Source: Bacteroidales bacterium
GTDB lineage: Bacteria > Bacteroidota > Bacteroidia > Bacteroidales > UBA932
Reading direction: 5' to 3'
DNA: 10,864 nucleotides
NCBI GenBank assembly: GCA_017483985.1
Contig: JAFUUB010000026.1
Location: 1 to 10,864, forward strand
In this document: positions 6,847 through 10,864 of the stretch, in pieces
Layout: every line of letters begins with the position of its first letter
How positions within the stretch are numbered: the first letter of the stretch is position 1
Notes under the pieces: model-generated
What the model was told of the DNA's origin: nothing
The model's database searches: none
What the model saw: only the letters and a program-made list of their open reading frames with translations
Translations under genes and position numbers: made by a program

Positions 6847-8253
6847 TCAGAGCGCTTCCATGCCGCAGACGGCCTGTGTTTCGTCTGCGCTTACGCGGAA
6901 ATACAAGGCATCCGGAGCGTCTGCCGAATAAGGCTTCCAGACCTCCGGGCCGTTTCCGTTCGGATTGCCGGTCTTGACGAAAGACGTCCACGCCTCGATC
7001 ATCCGGTCCGCCAGCGCATAATCACCCTCTTTGAAAGGACGCCAGCAACGGTCGAGCGTATGGAAGGTATACCAGAGTTCGGCAGAATGGAACGCTCCCT
7101 CCAGCACGCCTTCGCGTCCATCGGTCGGAAGCGGACGGTCAAATACATAGGTATAGACCGGCTGGCCGGCGTTCGCCCGCTCTGCCGCAAACGCGCGGAT
7201 ACCGGGCCGGATCCGGGGGTTGTCTCCCGACACCATCCCGACCATATACGGAATCTGCGCGATCCGTCCGCCATAAGTCGCGGTGCTGAAGCGCTCGGGT
7301 AAGGCATACCCGTCCACGACCGGCGCTGTGCCGAATGGTCCGCGGTTGCCACTTGCGCGCGTGTATTCATTGGCCAGGGAGACCATTTTTTCGGCGGGAG
7401 CAGCCCGCATCTGTTCCAGGGTCTCATAGCCGGCCCAATCCATCATGGCTTTGTCGTTGGCCAGGACCGTCTCCATGTCCGCGCCCGCCGTATTGTCATT
7501 TTCCGGGGCGACGGAGCGGCCGCTCTGGATGATGGCTTTGTTGAACAAGCCGCGCGACAGCGGAGAAACACAAAGCGTCTGGACGCTGGCGGCTCCGGCG
7601 CTCTGTCCCATGATCGTCACATTGTCCGGATCGCCGCCGAACTGGGCGATATTCTCCCGAATCCATTTCAGGGCGGCAATCTGGTCCAGCATCCCATAGT
7701 TTCCGGACACCCCGTTCGGGTCCTCTGCCGACAAGGCGGGATGGGCCAGGAAGCCCAGGATCCCCAGCCGGTAATTGGCGGAAACCATCACGACGCCGCG
7801 GCGCGCCCATTCGGTACCGTCCATCTCCGGTTCGGAGCTCCATCCGGCTACGTAACCACCGCCATGAAGCCATAATACAACCGGCAGACCAGCACCCGGT
7901 TTCCCAGGCCGGCTGGTCCAGATATTCAGCGTCAGGCAATCCTCGCTGAATGCCGGATCCCCCTCATAAAAGAATTCCGGGGTATATCCGCCCGGTGTAT
8001 GCGACGCCTGCATGGCCGGATGGCCGAATTCCAGGGCTTCGCGGACTCCTTCCCAAGGAATGACCGGCTGCGGGGCCTTCCAGCGCAATTCGCCCACCGG
8101 AGGGGCCGCATACGGGATGCCTTTGTAGACATAGACCTTTTCGCCGGGCAGTTGAGCGCCGACCAGCGACCCGCCGGATACGGTGAGGACGGGATTCTTT
8201 TCCGTACAGGCGACCAGCGCCCATGCCAGAAGGAGGGGGATTAACTTTTTCAT
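6847..8253 (-). CDS. Carboxylesterase type B (COesterase family) lipoprotein
   Basis: An alpha/beta-hydrolase of 468 residues with a lipoprotein signal, MKKLIPLLLAWALVAC, and the lipidated Cys at 16. Family landmarks are KGIPYAAPPVGELRWKAPQP (44-63), SEDCLTLNIW (103-112), the oxyanion-hole HGGG (130-133), and the nucleophile elbow GQSAG with S218. The catalytic His is probably H389 in GAFHSAELWY. The acid is probably D344 in MVSGDN, replacing the Glu usual in eukaryotic cholinesterase-type members. It should hydrolyse a carboxylic ester in the periplasm or at the cell surface; a sugar-ester or xenobiotic-type substrate is possible but cannot be read from sequence. It is the last gene of a four-gene unit, starting 3 bp after the CpXC gene stop. 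The length is at the short end of the family, but all landmarks are intact. Confidence 0.93.
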   Translation of the reverse strand: MKKLIPLLLAWALVACTEKNPVLTVSGGSLVGAQLPGEKVYVYKGIPYAAPPVGELRWKAPQPVIPWEGVREALEFGHPAMQASHTPGGYTPEFFYEGDPAFSEDCLTLNIWTSRPGKPGAGLPVVLWLHGGGYVAGWSSEPEMDGTEWARRGVVMVSANYRLGILGFLAHPALSAEDPNGVSGNYGMLDQIAALKWIRENIAQFGGDPDNVTIMGQSAGAASVQTLCVSPLSRGLFNKAIIQSGRSVAPENDNTAGADMETVLANDKAMMDWAGYETLEQMRAAPAEKMVSLANEYTRASGNRGPFGTAPVVDGYALPERFSTATYGGRIAQIPYMVGMVSGDNPRIRPGIRAFAAERANAGQPVYTYVFDRPLPTDGREGVLEGAFHSAELWYTFHTLDRCWRPFKEGDYALADRMIEAWTSFVKTGNPNGNGPEVWKPYSADAPDALYFRVSADETQAVCGMEAL

Positions 8254-8256
8254 CGT

Positions 8257-8901
8257 TTACCGGAAATATTGCGCCAGCCAGGCGGCGTCGACGCGGGCGA
8301 ATCCCGGCCCGGCCTGGACAGAGGGGTTGCGCTGCAGGATGCCGCGGCAGTCCTCATAGACATTGAACCCGATCCGGACGCCTTGCATCTGTCCGTCACG
8401 GGGGTAGGTCAGCGTGATCTCATGGTCCGGTCCTTCGATCCGGAAGAACTTGAACGGGGCCTGCTGGACCGTCGGGTCCTTGGCCCCCAACTCCATCTTG
8501 GTCACGTATTTGCACATCTCCATGACGCGATCGTCGAGCCCGGCATCATGTAGGTTGACCTTCTCGATCAGCGAGCCCACGTCGTCGACCCGGCGGAGGA
8601 CATAGCCGTCCAGGCCTTCCGCCTGAGCCGCCAGGGCTTTTTCAACCGTTTCGAGCTGCGCCTCGGGCAAGGCGCCTTCGGGCAGGAGCCAGATCATCAG
8701 CCGCTGGTCCGGGTCGTGGTAGAGGGTCTGGCAGCGGATGAGGTTACGCCTTCCGCAGTGCGGACATTCCCAGACGAAAAGGGAACCGTCCTTGACCCGG
8801 TCTTTCAGTTCGGGCTCACGGGCGACGTTGATTCCGCCGTAGGTTTCAACTTCGGTGCTCCGGCCACAGGCCGTGCAGGTTGCTTGAACGAAGTTTTTCA
8901 T
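8257..8901 (-). CDS. CpXC domain-containing protein
   Basis: A 214-residue protein with no signal peptide, hence probably cytoplasmic. The N-terminal third matches the CpXC domain: paired motifs C9-TA-C12 and C46-PH-C49, LFVWECPHCGRRN, and the conserved TLYHDPDQR segment (59-67). The four cysteines very likely bind one zinc ion. The remainder (about 90-214) is a mixed alpha/beta region without a recognised catalytic motif. CpXC proteins have no established biochemical role that I know of. It sits 2 bp after the small membrane protein gene and 3 bp before the esterase gene, so it is almost certainly cotranscribed with both. The start ATG at 8901 is the only sensible one, since it precedes the first CxxC by eight residues. 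Confidence 0.85.
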   Translation of the reverse strand: MKNFVQATCTACGRSTEVETYGGINVAREPELKDRVKDGSLFVWECPHCGRRNLIRCQTLYHDPDQRLMIWLLPEGALPEAQLETVEKALAAQAEGLDGYVLRRVDDVGSLIEKVNLHDAGLDDRVMEMCKYVTKMELGAKDPTVQQAPFKFFRIEGPDHEITLTYPRDGQMQGVRIGFNVYEDCRGILQRNPSVQAGPGFARVDAAWLAQYFR

Positions 8902-8903
8902 GG

Positions 8904-9185
8904 TTATTTCCGTTTATCGATCCAGACCCAGAGCCGGTACATCAGCCAGCCCCAGCCCAGGAACAGCACAACATGGATCCAGTAGGGAACCTTTGTCTGG
9001 TAGACATCGTCCCGGACAATCTTTTCATAGCCCGGGATGTCCGCATAATAATAGGCCCCGGCGCCGAAATCGTAGCCCGACACCAGGCCCTGGCGGCCCG
9101 CCATGATCCAGAGGGCACAAAACACGATGGCCACGACCACGAGGATCGTGACCACCTTGAAGATCTTGTCCCGGCGGGAAGACAC
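8904..9185 (-). CDS. Small two-helix membrane protein coupled to the YeiH-family transporter
   Basis: The likely start is a GTG at 9185 that shares one base with the TAG stop of the transporter (TAGTG), giving a 93-residue protein. A longer reading from 9296 would overlap the transporter and begin with unconserved Arg/Pro/Leu-rich sequence, so I rejected it. The N-terminus SSRRDK and C-terminus DKRK are basic. Helices lie at about 11-29 and 66-88, so both ends should be cytoplasmic, with a periplasmic loop of about 36 residues containing GYDFGAGAYYYADIPGY. The aromatic/glycine-rich loop and Trp-rich second helix (FLGWGWLMYRLWVW) look constrained rather than random. I do not recognise a named family. 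The overlapping start suggests translational coupling and a role as a partner or regulatory subunit of the transporter; this is inference. Confidence 0.75.
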   Translation of the reverse strand: MSSRRDKIFKVVTILVVVAIVFCALWIMAGRQGLVSGYDFGAGAYYYADIPGYEKIVRDDVYQTKVPYWIHVVLFLGWGWLMYRLWVWIDKRK

Positions 9186-10522
9186 TATTTGTAGAGGTCG
9201 AGGACCGGGATGTCGAAGACCACGCCGGAGAGCAGGAACCAGACGGCGAAGAAGGTCAGGGCAATGTTGAAGACCTGGCCTACGATATAGAGCCACAGGA
9301 CCTTGCCGCCCTGCATCTGGCGGGCGATTTCCTTGAAATTGGTATCCAGGCCGATGCTGGTGAAAGCCAGCACGAACGCCCAGTTCTTGTACTGGTCGAG
9401 GACGCTGTTGATCGCGGAGACCTGGCTGCTTCCGGCCAACGGAAGGATGATGAAGGAAGCCACGAGGGAAGCCACGAAGAAACCGATGATGAACTTCGGG
9501 AAACGCGTCCAGATCTCACCGGCACCGACTTTCTTGTTCGGATCCTTATCCACGCGGGTGGCGAAGAAAATCGCGACGAAGAAGGCGATGAAGCCGATCA
9601 GGATGTTCTGGATGCTCTTGACCAGGACGGCTGCCTGCTCCGCCTCGGGACCGAGGGCGTTGCCGGCCAGCACCACGGCGCCGGTCGAGTCGACCGTACC
9701 GCCGATCAGGGCGCCGCCCATCAGCTGGGACATGCCGACGGCCCGGATAATCATCGGCTCGAAAACCATCATCAGGATGGTGAAGATGATGGAAATCGAG
9801 ATGGCGATGGACAGGTCATCCTTCTTGGCACCGGAAGCGGCACCGGTCGCGATGGCAGCAGACGTACCGCAGACGGAGGTCGCGGAGGCAATGGTAATGA
9901 CCAGCGGCTTGTTGCCGATTTTCAGCACCTTGGTGCCGAACCACCACATGAAGAGGATGACGATCGGGGTCACGATCCAGGCGATGCCGAGGCCGTAAAG
10001 ACCGAACTTGGCGATGTTGCTGAAGAGGACGGAGAAACCCATGATCACCAGACCGGTCTTGATGTAGAACTCGGTGCGGATGGCGGGTTTCAGCCAGGCG
10101 GGGGTGCCGACGGTATTCGCGATCAGCAGGCCGACGATCAGTGCCCAGAAAGCCCACTCCAGATAGCGGTTGAGGGTGAATTCCGCGCTGATGATCCGCA
10201 CGATGACGGCCAACACGAACAAGGCGACGAAGGCAAAGAAGAAATCCTTGATCTTGCCTCCCTGCAGCTTGACGCCGGCGGTAAAGAGTACGGCCAGCAC
10301 GACGAAGGTCCGGCACAGTTTGCCCCAGAAGGCTCCGTTGAACTGGGCGAACAGGGACTTTTTCTCAGCCACGTTTTCCCACAGGTGCCAGGTCGAGAAT
10401 TTGGCGGCGGCGAAATCAAAAGCGCCGGTCAAAACAGCCACGCAGGCGATCAGGATCACGATAAAGCCGATCCAGACGGCCAGCCAGTCTTCCTTTTTCC
10501 AAAGGTCGGAAAGGTTTTTCAT
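9185..10522 (-). CDS. YeiH-family (UPF0324, putative sulfate exporter) membrane transporter
   Basis: A polytopic inner-membrane protein of 445 residues with about a dozen hydrophobic segments. The family hallmark SVCGTSAAIATG is at 216-227, followed by the conserved stretch ISISIIFTILMMVFEP, the segment GGTVDSTGAVVLAG (274-287), and SIGLDTNFKEI near the end. The family is annotated as putative sulfate exporter, but the substrate is not firmly established, so treat this as a putative anion transporter. The protein is about 100 residues longer than E. coli YeiH (about 349). The extra length lies mainly in an N-terminal segment (about 1-90, starting KKEDWLAVWIGF) and central loops such as RVDKDPNKKVG (323-333). 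It is the first gene of a four-gene unit, preceded by a short AT-rich leader without a Shine-Dalgarno sequence. Confidence 0.9.
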   Translation of the reverse strand: MKNLSDLWKKEDWLAVWIGFIVILIACVAVLTGAFDFAAAKFSTWHLWENVAEKKSLFAQFNGAFWGKLCRTFVVLAVLFTAGVKLQGGKIKDFFFAFVALFVLAVIVRIISAEFTLNRYLEWAFWALIVGLLIANTVGTPAWLKPAIRTEFYIKTGLVIMGFSVLFSNIAKFGLYGLGIAWIVTPIVILFMWWFGTKVLKIGNKPLVITIASATSVCGTSAAIATGAASGAKKDDLSIAISISIIFTILMMVFEPMIIRAVGMSQLMGGALIGGTVDSTGAVVLAGNALGPEAEQAAVLVKSIQNILIGFIAFFVAIFFATRVDKDPNKKVGAGEIWTRFPKFIIGFFVASLVASFIILPLAGSSQVSAINSVLDQYKNWAFVLAFTSIGLDTNFKEIARQMQGGKVLWLYIVGQVFNIALTFFAVWFLLSGVVFDIPVLDLYK

Positions 10523-10548
10523 ATCAGATTATTTTAGTTACACGTCAC

Positions 10549-10581
10549 AAAAAGGGTTGTCCCTCAAAGAGAAACAACCCT
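10549..10581 (-). terminator. Rho-independent terminator after galK
   Basis: On the minus strand AGGGTTGT (10581-10574) pairs with ACAACCCT (10560-10553), an 8-bp stem with a 13-nt loop, followed at once by a run of five T (10553-10549, the first within the stem). It lies 31 bp after the galK stop, which fits termination of the galK transcript before the YeiH-family gene. The stem is only moderately GC-rich. An 8-bp direct repeat CCCTCAAA (10561-10568 and 10578-10585) overlaps the structure. Confidence 0.7.
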
Positions 10582-10611
10582 CAAATATAGTAAAATTATT
10601 TTAATGCAACC
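10582..10611 (-). promoter_or_regulatory. Candidate promoter for the YeiH-family transporter unit, abutting the galK terminator
   Basis: On the minus strand TATATTTG (10589-10582) matches the TAnnTTTG -7 consensus. GTTG (10610-10607) lies 17 nt upstream, a three-of-four match to the -33 TTTG with slightly short spacing. Transcription would start near 10578, inside the first arm of the terminator, so RNA from this promoter would lack a complete stem and could read into the transporter gene. No other convincing promoter is seen in the 89-bp gap (10523-10611). Confidence 0.4.
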
Positions 10612-10864
10612 TTATTCCACCCGCCGGGCGCCGTCGCTGATCACGACGTCGTACACCTTCGGGGCGTGGCCGAACTTCTCCGTGAAACGCGCCACCGCCG
10701 TCGCGACGAATTCGTCGTACAGCTCGTCCTTGACCAGGTTGATCGTGCAGCCGCCGAAGCCGCCGCCCATCACGCGAGAGCCCGTCACGTCCATCTTCCG
10801 CGCCAGCTTGTTCAGGAAGTCCAGCTCCTCACAGGACACCTCGTACAGGCGGCTCAGGCCGAAG
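10612..10864 (-). CDS. galK: Galactokinase, C-terminal part
   Basis: Phosphorylates alpha-galactose to galactose-1-phosphate with ATP, the first committed step of the Leloir pathway. Only the last 83 to 84 codons are in the window; the frame continues past the right edge. The sequence FGLSRLYEVSCEELDFLNKL matches the galactokinase region before the third GHMP-kinase motif, and GSRVMGGGFGGCTINLV is that glycine-rich motif, typical of galactokinase rather than mevalonate or homoserine kinases. The C-terminus ends DVVISDGARRVE, with the short tail after the DG step common in GalK. A terminator follows 31 bp downstream. With galM elsewhere in the window, this supports galactose catabolism. Confidence 0.95.
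   Translation of the reverse strand, partial: FGLSRLYEVSCEELDFLNKLARKMDVTGSRVMGGGFGGCTINLVKDELYDEFVATAVARFTEKFGHAPKVYDVVISDGARRVE

Noticed and set aside
6832..6849. Possible bidirectional terminator between the converging genes
   Set aside because: Only a 4-bp ATCC/GGAT stem is present and there is no T-tract on either strand, so termination here cannot be supported.
9186..9296. Upstream extension of the small membrane protein to 9296
   Set aside because: The added 37 residues lie inside the transporter gene in another frame and are Arg/Leu/Pro-rich. The GTG at 9185 gives a compact two-helix protein with coupled start.

Overview
This window looks like chromosomal DNA from a high-GC member of the Bacteroidota, probably an uncultured Bacteroidales-type gut or rumen organism. 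The evidence is that start codons lack Shine-Dalgarno sequences, several intergenic AT-rich stretches carry the Bacteroidota -7 promoter element TAnnTTTG, there is a DUF5106-type thioredoxin-like lipoprotein, and there is a large outer-membrane protein of a kind I associate with this phylum. No RNA genes, CRISPR arrays, insertion sequences or prophage genes are visible.

Region 1 (positions 1-3705, minus strand) is a tightly packed five-gene transcription unit read right to left. Its order is a DUF5106/thioredoxin-fold lipoprotein, aldose 1-epimerase (galM), thymidylate synthase (thyA), dihydrofolate reductase (folA) and the start of a sodium-coupled NSS-family transporter that runs off the left edge. 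The galM/thyA and thyA/folA junctions are both ATGA overlaps. ThyA and FolA work together: ThyA oxidises methylene-tetrahydrofolate to dihydrofolate while making dTMP, and FolA regenerates tetrahydrofolate. A perfect 8-bp GC-rich hairpin covers the folA stop codon, just before the transporter.

Region 2 (3706-3789) is a compact divergent promoter region. It has two back-to-back -7 elements placed symmetrically around a short inverted repeat. To its right, on the plus strand (3790-6831), lies a 1013-residue secreted protein. It combines a zincin-like domain (HENRH plus a downstream Glu), a TolB/WD40-like propeller and a C-terminal outer-membrane beta-barrel. It is the most intriguing single gene here.

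Region 3 (6847-10522, minus strand) converges on that gene with a 15-bp gap. It is a four-gene unit: a YeiH-family (putative sulfate exporter) transporter, a 93-residue two-helix membrane protein whose GTG start overlaps the transporter stop, a CpXC-domain protein and a type-B carboxylesterase lipoprotein. The gaps are 1-3 bp or overlaps.

Region 4 (10523-10864) holds a Rho-independent terminator and possible overlapping promoter, then the 3' end of galactokinase (galK) on the minus strand. Together with galM about 8 kb away it points to galactose use by the Leloir pathway.
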